Shown here piece by piece: positions 1 to 9,812 of a DNA stretch of 64,000 bases (position 1 is the first letter of the stretch; the number at the start of each line of letters is the position of its first letter). A model generated the notes under the pieces. It worked only from the letters and a program-made list of their open reading frames with translations. It did no database searches and was not told the origin of the DNA. The DNA lies in the NCBI RefSeq assembly GCF_043290135.1, contig NC_134705.1:102325239-102389238 (forward strand), in the 5' to 3' direction. The stretch comes from Rhipicephalus microplus (taxonomy: Eukaryota > Arthropoda > Arachnida > Ixodida > Ixodidae). The position numbers and the translations under genes are program-made.

Positions 1-73
1 CTACATAACAACCGAACATGACCTACTAAATTTTATGCCTTCTTTGTTATTTTCCGTGCTACCCTCGTTGCAG

Positions 74-121
74 CTTGGGTCACCTTCAAGTCCCGGAAGT
101 CCTTTACCTGTCCCCAGTCAG
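74..121 (+). CDS. 48-nt mini-exon 1, GC donor, Pro/Ser-rich 16-residue repeat
   Basis: The exon follows a pyrimidine-rich acceptor ending in TTGCAG and ends at CAG|GCAAGTG, the ideal form of a GC-type 5' splice site. It is 48 nt, phase 0 at both ends, and reads LGSPSSPGSPLPVPSQ. Exons at 326, 856, 30861, 33641, 37619, 39723 and 62926 have the same length and phase. Phase 0 is the only frame open in all eight. I do not recognise the protein; a secreted or mucin-like repeat protein is one guess. An alternative ending four bases later, at a GT inside GCAAGT, would give 52 nt and break the phase, so I prefer the GC donor. Transcript evidence is lacking. Confidence 0.6.
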
Positions 122-325
122 GCAAGTGTATTACTGTAATTCAACCTGAAATTTTGCCTGCCATATAAAACTTTTACTAACTCAACCTGAGATGTTAAAC
201 TTTATGCCTTCAGGAAATACAATTCAAGGTGACCGAAAAACAATACTAAGTGCTACCAAATAAGCAAACAGGACTCCTTAAACGCTGCGTCTTTAATGTT
301 CATTACCATGCTAACATTTTTGCAG

Positions 326-373
326 CCTGGGTCACCTTCAACTCCCGGAACTCCTATACCTGGTCCCAGTCGA
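326..373 (+). CDS. 48-nt mini-exon 2, GC donor, Pro/Ser-rich repeat
   Basis: The acceptor is CATTTTTGCAG and the donor is CGA|GCAAGTG. The 48-nt phase-0 exon reads PGSPSTPGTPIPGPSR, which aligns residue for residue with mini-exon 1 (shared GSPS-PG-P-P-PS frame). The intron before it is only 204 bp, so exons 1 and 2 look like a local tandem duplication. Bases before both acceptors are also alike (a short ATGCC or CATGCTA segment, then T-rich sequence). The base before the donor is A, so this GC site is weaker than that of exon 1. Confidence 0.6.
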
Positions 374-405
374 GCAAGTGTTTTTCTCTAACTCACTGGC
401 TTTAA

Positions 406-441
406 CTAACTCACAAACTAAGTCTAACTCACAAACTAAGT
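406..441 (+). repeat. Two 18-bp tandem copies in the intron after mini-exon 2
   Basis: The 18-mer CTAACTCACAAACTAAGT occurs twice head to tail and runs directly into the left arm of the hairpin at 438. It lies 33 bases after the end of mini-exon 2. Confidence 0.8.
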
Positions 442-477
442 CGGGTTGAGCCAGCTTTCACTGGCTCAACCCGACTT
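438..477. repeat. Perfect 17-bp inverted repeat with 6-nt loop (intronic hairpin)
   Basis: AAGTCGGGTTGAGCCAG at 438-454 is exactly complementary to CTGGCTCAACCCGACTT at 461-477, with the loop CTTTCA. A perfect 17-bp G/C-containing stem close to a weak GC splice donor could form in the pre-mRNA. The structure is seen directly. A role in splicing is only a possibility. Confidence 0.8.
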
Positions 478-855
478 CTAAATGATTTATATCCAGGAAG
501 TGATCACAAACGCTACCACAAAGAAAAAGACTGATACAAAATGCTGCTGAACATCCCCGTAAACTTTACAAGTTGATCATTACGGCAACGTTGAGTAACT
601 CGACGAAATTTCTTTTAACGAGTGAACTAGGAGTAGTAATTTAAGCACGTTTTTATTGTTTTAATATAAATGTTAGGCTTTTCCATCTCCTATGGTGCTT
701 GGTAGAAGTTGCCTGCCTAAGGAGTGTAGTTTGGTTTTTGTGCAGCTATGATAACTGCATATTCACATAACTTCACATTGAGTTTATCGATATGAACATT
801 GATTTCAGCATGCGAATATTCTTAATCCCAGACTGTCTTTCTGCTATCTTTTCAG

Positions 856-903
856 CCTCGGTTACCCTCAACTCCAGGAAGTCCTTTACTTGGTCCAAGT
901 TCG
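856..903 (+). CDS. 48-nt mini-exon 3, GC donor, Pro/Ser-rich repeat
   Basis: The acceptor is CTATCTTTTCAG and the donor is TCG|GCAAGTA. The phase-0 reading is PRLPSTPGSPLLGPSS, clearly the same repeat as exons 1 and 2 (LPSTPGSP core). Against exon 2, several changes fall at third codon positions of proline codons and leave the residue unchanged, which favours phase 0 as the translated frame. It is the third consecutive exon to use a GC donor. Confidence 0.6.
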
Positions 904-2759
904 GCAAGTATTTTTTCCAAATGCCAAGTGTTTTACCTCGGACGTTTGAAAGAAGTAGTGCACTAGATTAACCTGGCATTTAGTGAAAACCACACACACA
1001 GTTACTTTAGAGTACTTCAGCCTTACCTCTAAGGTAAGAGATCATGTGAATATAGGAATTATTTTCTCAAGATGCCGTTTTTTTCCAGTTTTTGTAAGAT
1101 AGTTGCACAATGCATTGCCCCTCATTTCGCTACCTAAAGCTTTCCTCTATCTAGTTTAGTTCAACAGATAGAAGCAAAAATGCTCGACCATAAAAGAACT
1201 GCGAAACCGAAAGTGAAATGACCTGTTTTGCGTGCATCTTATGACGAGCTTAATAAGTATCATTGTGTTGCCTATTTAGCAATAAAATCAAATTTGAAGA
1301 TGCGATATTGCTGCAAGAGCACTCTCAACACATCATTTTGTTCATAAACGTACTAAACTGCTCTGTAGGTGAGTGCTAAAGTGGTACATCTGTTGTTAAT
1401 GCTCAACGACCCGCATGTGAGCCTGTAAAAAAATGAACTTTCTTTGATAGACGATGCGTGCCATTTCATAATTGACAGCTGAATCAGATTATAGTTTTTA
1501 AGCAAATTTATTTCAGGCGTGTGCTTTACAGCGGAAAAGTGTACCTCACTAACGATCAGCAACGCAGTGCAAAAGCGCCCCATCACATCAGTGATGCTGC
1601 AAAACAGTGAACTGGGAGCATGATGAACACACAGAAGATGTAAAGAAGAGGCACACAGCAAAAGCGTTCAAGCTGTGTGAACCTTTTGGCTCTTTGTGTA
1701 TGTCTTTCAGCACTCCCAGTTCTCTGAAGGGATAATAAATACCAACTAGTACATCTTTCTATTCTACTGCAAACAGGCTAAAAAATACTAAAGCTGGCAC
1801 TATAAAAATGGCACACACGAGTAAGGTCCACAATGAAGCTGGCTGTTAATATTGAGCATTTCTGCCTTCCTATTATCTTGTGTGCGAACTGCACCTGTTT
1901 CAATGATTTCTCGTTTATTTACTAAAATTTGTATTTCCAGTCTTTTTCACGCGAACAAACAGTCTTCAATAAAACCTAGCACACATTTTCGTCACATTAT
2001 TCGGGGGACAAAGAACCTCAAAAAAGCCGTGCCTAAAGGTATCATAAGGCTGCCATTTATACAAAGTTGCCCCAGTGCTAGTGCATTTTATGGTTAATTA
2101 CCTACTACGTTTTTCCTATTTGTCAGATTTCGTTTGTTTCCGTTCATTGCACATGCCAACGCTTCTATATGCTGGCAAAACTGAAGTTTTTTTAACAAGT
2201 AGGACTCGAGTTAGGAGCGTTGGCACAAGGCATACTTTTAAATAAATTTCAATTATGAGAAATCAACGAAAATATGACTTGCTATATAACCCTTCCATGT
2301 GCCTAAAACATGTGGTTTATACTACGTTATAGTATTTTTGGTATATATTGCTTTTCAAAAATATTTTTGGTCACTTGGCCGCATACCTTTAGACCAGATT
2401 GCGAAGCTTAATCAGAACTCGTGCACATCTCCTGAGAAACTCTAACCCTGCTTCGTTCTCGGTATATGCCTAAAACATGCCGTTGGGAAATGAGCGATTG
2501 TGTGCGCAACATTCACCGTTTTGAAGTATGATTGAATGCCTCTTGCAAACATAATTTCGTTAGGGGCCCACTACATCAAACCCATTCCTTTTGCGTGTCA
2601 GCAAAGAACCCAATACTAGTCCTCATGGCGACATGTGAGCCTATGAAGATGTTGACTTTGTTGAGGCTTCTGCTGCTGCTGATGATTATAAAACACATTG
2701 GAGCATTTTTTGTAGGGTGGGAATTTAAAAGACCCACTAGTTGCTTACTTCACTTTCTT
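904..2759. other. Intronic sequence without recognisable gene
   Basis: This AT-rich stretch follows the GC donor of mini-exon 3 and runs to the start of the gypsy element. Short open frames exist on both strands but show no domain. I found no further 48-nt exon with matching splice sites. Confidence 0.5.
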
Positions 2760-3456
2760 TGACACCTGGCGCAATGCGGCACCTTTGTCGCGCAATGTGT
2801 GATGCGTCTGGGGAACCCTTTGAATTTGATGCCATTTGTATCGCTACATGCATGCATATTGATATTTTAGGGGGCGACACGCGTGTGTGCCTGACGAGGA
2901 AGACGAAGGGTTGTCTCCGCTTGATTATGCCATTTCGGAAAATAGGCCTTACATTGACGGCGGAAATGGCGCTAAGCATTGGCGCCTCAGCTTTGGGACA
3001 TTGCCACAGGGATGCTTTCAATGCCGTTTGCGATTATATTCAGGCAACCAAGCGTATACCTTTGTGATCTTCAATCAAAAAAAATTATTTATTACTCCCA
3101 AGGGCAGAGTGAAGTAAACGCAGCTAAGTGGTAAACATAACACCTCAAATCTCAAAATTGCTCAACTTGATTTTTTTTTTCGTTTGCTCTTTTTATGTTG
3201 TTTTTATTTTTACATTAGTCTTATTATAATACCAATTCATTACACATAGTTAAAATGATTACAGAAAAACTTCACTACACTTTCTTGGCCAATCCCCCTG
3301 AGTGGGTATGAGCCAACCTCCCAGGGAAACAAAACATAACAAAACAAAGCTTGATTGCTGGTGAAGCGGTCACGCCATCACGGCTGGCTGGGGATTAGAT
3401 GTATTTACATTTAATCCCCAGCCTCCTCGATACGGCGTCTTTTATTTTCCGTTACA
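2760..3456 (+). repeat. 5' LTR of the gypsy element, split by an insertion
   Basis: 2760-2926 and 3349-3456 together match 9611-9812. The right end ends in GTTACA and is followed by TATCTGGTGAAGGTGG, a likely primer-binding area. A 12-bp inverted repeat, GGCTGGGGATTA with TAATCCCCAGCC, lies near 3388-3422 and is absent from the 3' copy. The left boundary is uncertain by tens of bases. Confidence 0.6.
2927..3348 (+). mobile_element. 422-bp nested insertion in the LTR, retroposon-like, with 8-bp target duplication
   Basis: GCTTGATT occurs at 2919-2926 and again at 3349-3356, exactly where the LTR match to the 3' copy breaks off and resumes. The insert ends in an A-rich tail (AAACAAAACATAACAAAAC), as expected of a LINE- or SINE-like retroposon in the + direction. 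It has no coding domain I recognise. It is probably a 5'-truncated non-LTR element or a SINE. Confidence 0.65.
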
Positions 3457-3699
3457 TATCTGGTGAAGGTGGAACGTTCCCCATCTTTACCACGAAGCTT
3501 CGCAGTGGCCGCAGCGTTCAGTCTCCGGCCATTGCTACCAATGACAACAACCCGTCAGCGTCTCCATCTGCAGCTCCACCCACTACATACCCGACGTTGC
3601 CCAACCCCCGTGATCCCGGTACAGTCTCCGCACAACCTGGGCTTGCCATTGACTAGTAGCTCCGTATGTACGAGCGTGTTAGCCTGGCACACTGATGGG

Positions 3700-4700
3700 A
3701 CCCTACCATGATGTTCGCCATTGTGATATTTTACTTGGACGGCACCACACGCGTCTGGTTCGACGCCCATGAGACAAAGCTCACCAACTATGATACCTTC
3801 AAGGAGAGACTACGCGACATCTTTGGGGACCCATCCAGCGCCAAATAAAAGCGCGAAAAGCACTCGACACTGGTGTGCAGTCTTCAACTGAGTCGTATGT
3901 CTCGTACTTACAGAACGTGCTCGCGTGGTGCCGGAAAGTGAACGAGCAAATAACAGAGAGTGACAAGGTGGGCCAAATACTCAAAAGCATCGCGGACGAC
4001 GTCTTCAACTTGCTCGTGTACACCGACGTCATGACCGTAGATATGAATATTAAGGAATGCCCCCGCTTTGAAATGGCAAAAGCCACCATGTTCTGCCTCA
4101 ATTTACGCGGCTACCAAACACGGCTGTTACATCAACCTCCACCGAACTCGGTGGCGCACCGACCACGCAGGACAGCCTGACAGGTATAGTTCGACGGCAG
4201 CTTGAGATGTCAAGTCCGGTACCATTTCCTTCACTTCCACTCGACCGAGGCGCCGCACAAACACCTCGGGTCGTCTCCATTAGCCAAGCCGTCGTGAGCC
4301 AGCAAAATTGCAAAGCATGGTTTCCTGTGCACTGCTATGTCTCCCGACCCACTTCCAGACCAATGACAATATAATCACCACGCCATGACTCACATAATCT
4401 TCCGCGATCCCGTAATCCGCGGAATGGGGAACTGCAGAGGACAAACCGATCTGCTTCCGCTGCCACCGAGTTGGCCATATCTTCCGCTACTGCCACAGCA
4501 CTCTGACGCCATCAAACTGGAGCCCATGTTCCTCTACTCGACCATACGAGGACTCCCGTCGGTATTCGCCCAGTCGTGTGCACCCTTCTTCCGACGTCCC
4601 TAACAGCTACTCCACCTCTCGTTCGCCGTTACCTCAACGCCACCGTTCCTCATCACCCCAACCTCGCCACTATCCGTCGCCGGTCAACTATATAACCTCT
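3700..4700 (+). pseudogene. gypsy gag remnant with CCHC zinc knuckle
   Basis: Capsid-like sequence is visible around 3725-4090, for example the segments TKLTNYDTFKERLRDIFGD and ESDKVGQILKSIADDVFNLL, which sit in different frames. A complete zinc knuckle of the form C-x2-C-x4-H-x4-C (CFRCHRVGHIFRYC) is encoded at 4452-4493. Stops and frameshifts separate the pieces, so no full Gag can be made. The similar segment in the gypsy element at 18875 is a good guide to the order of the parts. Confidence 0.7.
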
Positions 4701-4771
4701 CGGAAAGAAAAAGAGACCATGCAGCTCCAAGAGGTAGTGATTCATCAATATCGACTGATCCAAATTCTCCG

Positions 4772-5366
4772 TTGACGCTCCCCACTAATACAAACATAAT
4801 TGAGGTGTATGTGGACAGTATTTCTTTGACGGCGTTAGTTGATACCGGAGCTCAAGTGTCCATATTGAGTGCTCATCTGTATTGCCTACTCAAAAAAGTC
4901 CTCACACCTGCAGGTAATAAAGCCCTCCATGTCGCTGATGCTGGAACTGTGGCCAATGCTGAAATGTGCACTGCCTGTGTTAGCATTGCCGTCACCATGT
5001 CCCCGTTTAATTACGGTACTTGAAAATTTCCCTCACGACCTAATCTTCGGCATGGACTTCCTATCGACGCATTCTGCCCTGATCGATTGTGCCATCGGTA
5101 CTCGCTTCCTAGAACTTCCTCTTCTCCCGGATTCTCACCCTGAACTTCCGAACAGCCTGTGTACCACAGACGTTTTCCGGATACCACGTAAAGCTCTCGC
5201 AATCGTTCAATTGCCAACAACCTGTCCCGTGTTTTTCGGCGGTGATCATATCGTGACGCCAATCCCTGATGTTCTCCTGGCGCATGGCATTACTGTCGCA
5301 TATTCCGTCGTAACCATGACCTCTAACCGAACATATTTACCTGTTATCAATTTAGGTTCCATATAA
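4772..5366 (+). pseudogene. gypsy aspartic protease remnant
   Basis: The active-site segment LTALVDTGAQVSILSAHL (DTGA) is encoded near 4830-4880. After a frameshift at about 4990 the expected flap and C-terminal part continues in another frame, including the motif LIFGMDFLSTHSALIDC. The segment lies between the zinc knuckle and reverse transcriptase, as in gypsy polyproteins. Confidence 0.7.
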
Positions 5367-5571
5367 CAAGTGCTACCCGAAGGAATTACAGTCGCCACGC
5401 CAAAACTCTTCATTGACGACCACGTCACCTGTTTTACGGCTGACGTATGTCCCGATCACCCACGTCACTCGCAGGATGCCACGTGCCTCGATGTGACCTT
5501 ACGCTCCATGATCGCCGCGGACCTCAAACCTGAGAAGGCAGCCGCGCTATGCCACCTTTTAGCTTCATACC

Positions 5572-6495
5572 GTGACACCGTCGAAATCGACATTCGTTCG
5601 TCCACTCGGCCAGATTTCACTCATCCAGCAACGCATTAACACAGGCGATTCTCATCCCATTTATCGGCGACCATACCGGTTGTCTGCCACCGAGTATAAA
5701 GTAATTCAACAAGAAGTCTCCAAGATGCTAACCAAAGGAATTGCTGGACCCTCTTCGAGCCCTTGGGCGTCCCCCGTTGTGCTCGTTAAAAATGATGGCA
5801 CATGGCGCTTCTGCCGGGATTATCACCATCTGAATAGATTCATGAAAAAGGACGTTTACCCTTTACCCCGCATCACTGACGCTCTCGATTGTCTCCCCGG
5901 CGCCCGATACTTCTCTTCAATAGTCCTACCTTCCGGCTACTGGCAAATTTCTGTCGACAAAAAGACTAAAAGAAGACTGTTTTTGTACCCCCAGACGGCC
6001 TATATCAGTTCAAGGTTATGCTGTTTGAGCTATGCAACGCCCCAGCCACGTTCGAGCGCATGATGAACTCTCTGCTACAAGGGTTCAGATGATCAACATG
6101 TCTTTGTTATCTTGACAATGTCGTTGAATATTTCCCAACAGTTGAGACTCACCTTCAGCGTTTATCAGCTATTCCCGACATGTTCCGCACTGCAAGACTT
6201 CAATAATCTTGTCAAAGTGGCACTTCGAACGCCGGAAAATTACAGTGTTGGGCCCCCGTGTCGACGCCTTTGGTCTGCAGCTGAACCCTTAGAAAATCGG
6301 TGCAGTCACCAGTTTTCCTGTACTCCAGTCAGTCAGAGATGTCTAGCATTTTGTAGGACTTTGTTCCTATTTTAAAAGGTTTGGGAAAGATTTCGCAACC
6401 GTCGTTCGACCCCTCACTGAGCTTCTGAAGAGAGATGTCACATTTACGTGGGGTACCGACCAAGCCACTGCTCTTTCTCACCTAATCACGCTACT
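5572..6495 (+). pseudogene. gypsy reverse transcriptase remnant
   Basis: Recognisable segments are YRRPYRLSATEYKVIQQEV, SSSPWASPVVLVKNDGTWRF and KKDVYPLPRITDALDC, up to about 6000. The first catalytic aspartate position reads SSIVLPSGYWQ, with V where gypsy enzymes have D. Later parts are heavily frameshifted, and the YxDD region is only faintly visible near 6100-6120. The enzyme cannot be active. Confidence 0.75.
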
Positions 6496-6915
6496 GACGA
6501 CTCCACCTATGTTGGATCACTTTGGCCCATCTGCTCCGACAGAAGTCCGAATCGATGCTAGTGGTCACAGAATCAGAGCCATCCTAACCCAACGCCAACG
6601 TGGACATGACCGCGTTGTAGCCTACGCTAGCCGCCTCCCCATAGCTGTTGAGCGCAACTATTATATTAGAGAGCGTGAATTTTTTGCTCTTATTTGGGCA
6701 GTCTCAAAATTCCGTACATATTTGTATGGCCCAATTTATATGGCAGAGCGTGATAACTGACTATTATACGATATGTTGGCTTACTTCACTGAAGGATCCT
6801 ACTGGCCGGCTCGAGCGCTGGTCTCTGCGACTGCAAGAGTATACCTACACGGTGACGTACAAGTCCGGACGCCTATTTCACGACGCAGACTGCCTGTCAC
6901 ACTACCCGGTTGCTG
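6496..6915 (+). pseudogene. gypsy RNase H remnant
   Basis: The frame encodes EVRIDASGHRIRAILTQRQ, RVVAYASRLP and EREFFALIWAVSKFRTYLYG, the standard gypsy RNase H blocks with the first catalytic D in RIDAS. A frameshift near 6740 moves the rest (SLKDPTGRLERWSLRLQEY and the tether region with DADCLSHYP) into another frame. Confidence 0.75.
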
Positions 6916-8895
6916 AGTCGAGCACAATGCCTGACACCGACACCGAGCCTTGCCTCTTTTTCCTTTCGCAAATGACATGCATCAGTGAGGACCAGCGCCA
7001 TGATGCGTCCTTACACGCTATCATTGAGTGCCTCGAATCACCATCTTCCAATCAGTCGCATCACACATTCGTCCTTCACGATGGTGTATTATACTACCAA
7101 AGCTCTGAGCCGGATAGACCGGTCCAGCTGCTTGTCATTCCGAAACACCTTCACTCGGAAGTTCTACATAAACTCCATGACCTTCCGACTGCTGGTCACC
7201 TTGGTCTGTCACGCGCTTACTACTGAATACGCCGACGCTTCTTTTGACCAGCAAGAGGCGTGCCGGCTATTCACAAAAGGACGCTTCCCAATAAACACTT
7301 GCAAAAGTTTAGGCGGCGAATTGATCAACACCTATAGGTTGGTCTGGTGCCCGGTACATGCATGCCTAGAGGGTAACAAAAGGGCGGACGTTCTAGCTTG
7401 AGCGCTCTTGAACCAAGTGGAGCAGCAGCCTTACTCGCTGTTACCACTACGAAGCAATACGCATGACGGCTTTCGCGAGGAGGCTCCGTGAGAGCTTCTG
7501 GCTCACCAGTGATTCACACGGCAGAAATATGGCGCCCCCCATAAATCTCCTAAAAAGGAAGACGTCATAGACCTCCGTAAAATTCAAACGGGAGTTGATC
7601 AAAATTTATTACGTGTCCATAAAATTCGTGCAACTTTGTATGGGTGCGATTGTCCGTGGTGTCGCGACTCGCCCCCGACCCGTTACCGAATCTCGTGAAG
7701 TTGTGCTAAATGGCCAAATGAACTCGATCGCTTACAGCGTCTGTATAGAATAGAAAATTCTTTGGAGCTGTGGGAGGCACTCCTTGCTAGCTCGGATCCA
7801 GAGGTGCAACTAGCACTCCTGGACCACGTCCGGCCGGCGGCGCAAGCAAGTGGAGCCTTGGACGTGGGGCCCCACCCATCTAGCTTCTGCACTCCTTTTT
7901 TTCAACTCAATAAAGTCATTTCTCTTTCTTTCTCTCATTTGACCAGGTCTTGTACGCTCAGTCAGAAGATACGTTGCGGCTAGTGACAAATACCAGCGCC
8001 ACAAAACACCGCCGACTCTTCCCACCGGACGCCTTCAAACACTTGACATTCCGTCAAAACCTTTCTTCCACGTTGGCTTGCACCTACTTGGCCCTTTCCC
8101 CTTGTCTTCCTTGGCTAACAAGTGGATAGCCATGGCCACCGACTACACCACGCGCTATCCTGTCACACTAGCTCTTCCAACAAGCTGCGCCGCAGATGTC
8201 GCCGACTTCCTCCTCAAGGACGTGATTTTGCAACACGGAGCCCCATGGGAGCTGCTTACAGAACATGGCCGCACCTTTTTGTCGAAGATTATTGCCGACA
8301 TCTTGCAGCCCTGTCAAACAAAACACAAGCTGACTACGTTATACCAACTGTAAACCAATGGTCTCTTGGAGCGTCTAAATCGAACTCTTACAGACGTGCT
8401 CGCTAAGTATGTTTCTACCAACCACACCGACTGGAATCTCGCGTTACCGTACGTCACATTTGCCTACAATTCTTCTTGCCATGACATGGCCGATTACTCT
8501 CCATTTTTTTCGGCTGTTTGGCCGAGAACCAACATTGCCTCTAGACACCAACATACCGTCCCCTGCAGTACGGACCAGTGAAAATGCCATGCATGCTATC
8601 AACGCTACCACTCAGGCCGCTCGCGCATGCTAAATCACCCGTACTAAACTTCTGACCTCTAAAGAGAAGCAACGACGTTTGTATGACCAGCGACACCGTG
8701 ACGTACACTTTCCGCCCGGTTTTTCGGTCTTGCTCTGGTCTCCGACCCGCCAAACTGGCTTGTCAGAAAAACTGCTTAATCGCTACACAGGTCCATACGG
8801 AATCCTTCGTGTGGTTACTCCTGTAACATATGAAATAGGTCCTGCCATCCCGTCGCCTTCATGTGCCCAACAGGATACCGATATTCGGAAGTTTC
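6916..8895 (+). pseudogene. gypsy integrase remnant, interrupted by a LINE fragment
   Basis: The zinc-binding part ends at TAGHLGLSRAYY (to about 7224) and resumes after the nested LINE at 7947. The core is visible as WIAMATDYTTRYPVTLALP (first D present), LLTEHGRTFLSKI (second acidic position E instead of the usual D) and NGLLERLNRTLTDVLAKYV (E present). The C-terminal part includes HRDVHFPPGFSVLLWSPTR and RYTGPYGILRVVTPV. Frames are broken several times. Confidence 0.75.
7252..7937 (+). mobile_element. 5'-truncated LINE fragment nested in integrase, 9-bp target duplication
   Basis: TTTGACCAG at 7243-7251 is repeated at 7938-7946, and the integrase reading resumes cleanly afterwards. The insert begins inside an RNase H-like domain (YRLVWCPVHACLEGNKRADV, typical of I/jockey-group elements), followed by ORF-end sequence, AATAAA near 7909 and a short TTTCTCTTTC tail. 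It is dead on arrival because it lacks reverse transcriptase. Confidence 0.8.
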
Positions 8896-9530
8896 ATCGC
8901 CTGGGTGGTTCAATATGGCGCCCACAGAGAGTATCTGTTACGGTCGGAGTCGCTGAGTACATATGCGGCCTGCACTGTTCTTTTTGGCTTTGCGATGGCT
9001 TTACCTTTTCTGCAGTCGCATAATATGCGCGACTTATACGCTTCAGAAACTCGAATACGATGCCTCGAAGAGGTCCTTAATTCTAAACACATCACTTGTT
9101 GTGGCGTGGTGGTCTGTAGCCGATATTTTTGACGCATTCTTTGAAAAACGTCACAGCTTCGCTGCAAAGACGAAGCGATGAACGCGACAGCAACAAATCG
9201 GAAGTTCAGCGCCGAATGACAAGCAGATCAAAACGTGCCCCACATATCTCACGTGAAATGAGGAACGAAATGTACTCACATATACAGATGAAGGCGAATA
9301 AGCGTCTCAGTTGTTACTTTGCTGTGCCTAAAAAACTCACCCTCTTCGCAAACGACAACTGTGGAACGACTGCAGTGACCTTTGTACGTCCAGTAACTAC
9401 AACAGAAACGATCTAGTGAAAGCCCTACGACAGGCAAGACGTACATGCACGTGTTATGAACGCCACTGCCTTACCGCTACTCCCATACTCTTTGAAAAAA
9501 TTACGCTGGTGGCCGCGAAGCGGCGTGGCA
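8890..9530. other. Unexplained insertion in the gypsy 3' coding end
   Basis: The integrase C-terminus stops near CAQQDTDI (about 8886), and the expected final segment (IVHAGRLKPCHSPSD) reappears only at about 9548. The roughly 640 bp between them match nothing I know and carry no clear domain. I see no convincing terminal inverted repeats or target duplication. It may be another element or a rearrangement. Confidence 0.4.
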
Positions 9531-9610
9531 GTCTACGGAACTTGCGAATCGTACATGCTGGGCGCTTAAAGCCCTGCCACTCTCCTAGTGACGTTGACAT
9601 TTGTATGCTC

Positions 9611-9812
9611 TGAGACGGCACCTGTGCCGCCAGGGGTTACACTGCATGAATGCATATTGATATTCTAGGGGGTGACGCGAGTGTGTGCCTGTCGAGGAAG
9701 ACGAAGGGTTGTCTCCGCTCGATTGCTGGTGAACCGGTCACGCCTTTACCGCTGGTTTTAAATACACCTATTCCGCAGCCTCGTCAATACGGCATCTCTT
9801 CTTTCCATAAAA
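9611..9812 (+). repeat. 3' LTR of the gypsy element
   Basis: This copy carries the shared GCATATTGATATT and GAAGACGAAGGGTTGTCTCC blocks and a CAGCCTCGTCAATACGGC block without the insertion seen in the 5' copy. It lacks about 60-70 bp near its left end relative to the 5' LTR. The exact right end is uncertain. Confidence 0.6.

Larger units (their letters stand above)
2760..9812 (+). mobile_element. Decayed Ty3/gypsy LTR retrotransposon with nested insertions
   Basis: Both ends share a direct repeat: GCATATTGATATT, then a block that includes GAAGACGAAGGGTTGTCTCC, then a GGTCACGCC...CAGCCTCGTC..ATACGGC block. Between them, in gypsy order, lie gag, CCHC zinc knuckle, aspartic protease, reverse transcriptase, RNase H and integrase segments, all in the + direction. 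Many stops and frameshifts break the frames, so the element is dead. At least two other elements sit inside it: one in the 5' LTR (2927-3348) and a LINE tail in integrase (7252-7937). A third block of unknown origin lies near 8890-9530. LTR ends are approximate because the two copies have diverged. Confidence 0.85.

Noticed and set aside
984..1033. Segment between AG and GTAAGAG near 1034
   Set aside because: It is 50 nt, begins with TGA in phase 0 and lacks a pyrimidine tract.
1353..1661. 102-codon minus-strand frame
   Set aside because: No recognisable domain and a composition like the surrounding intron.
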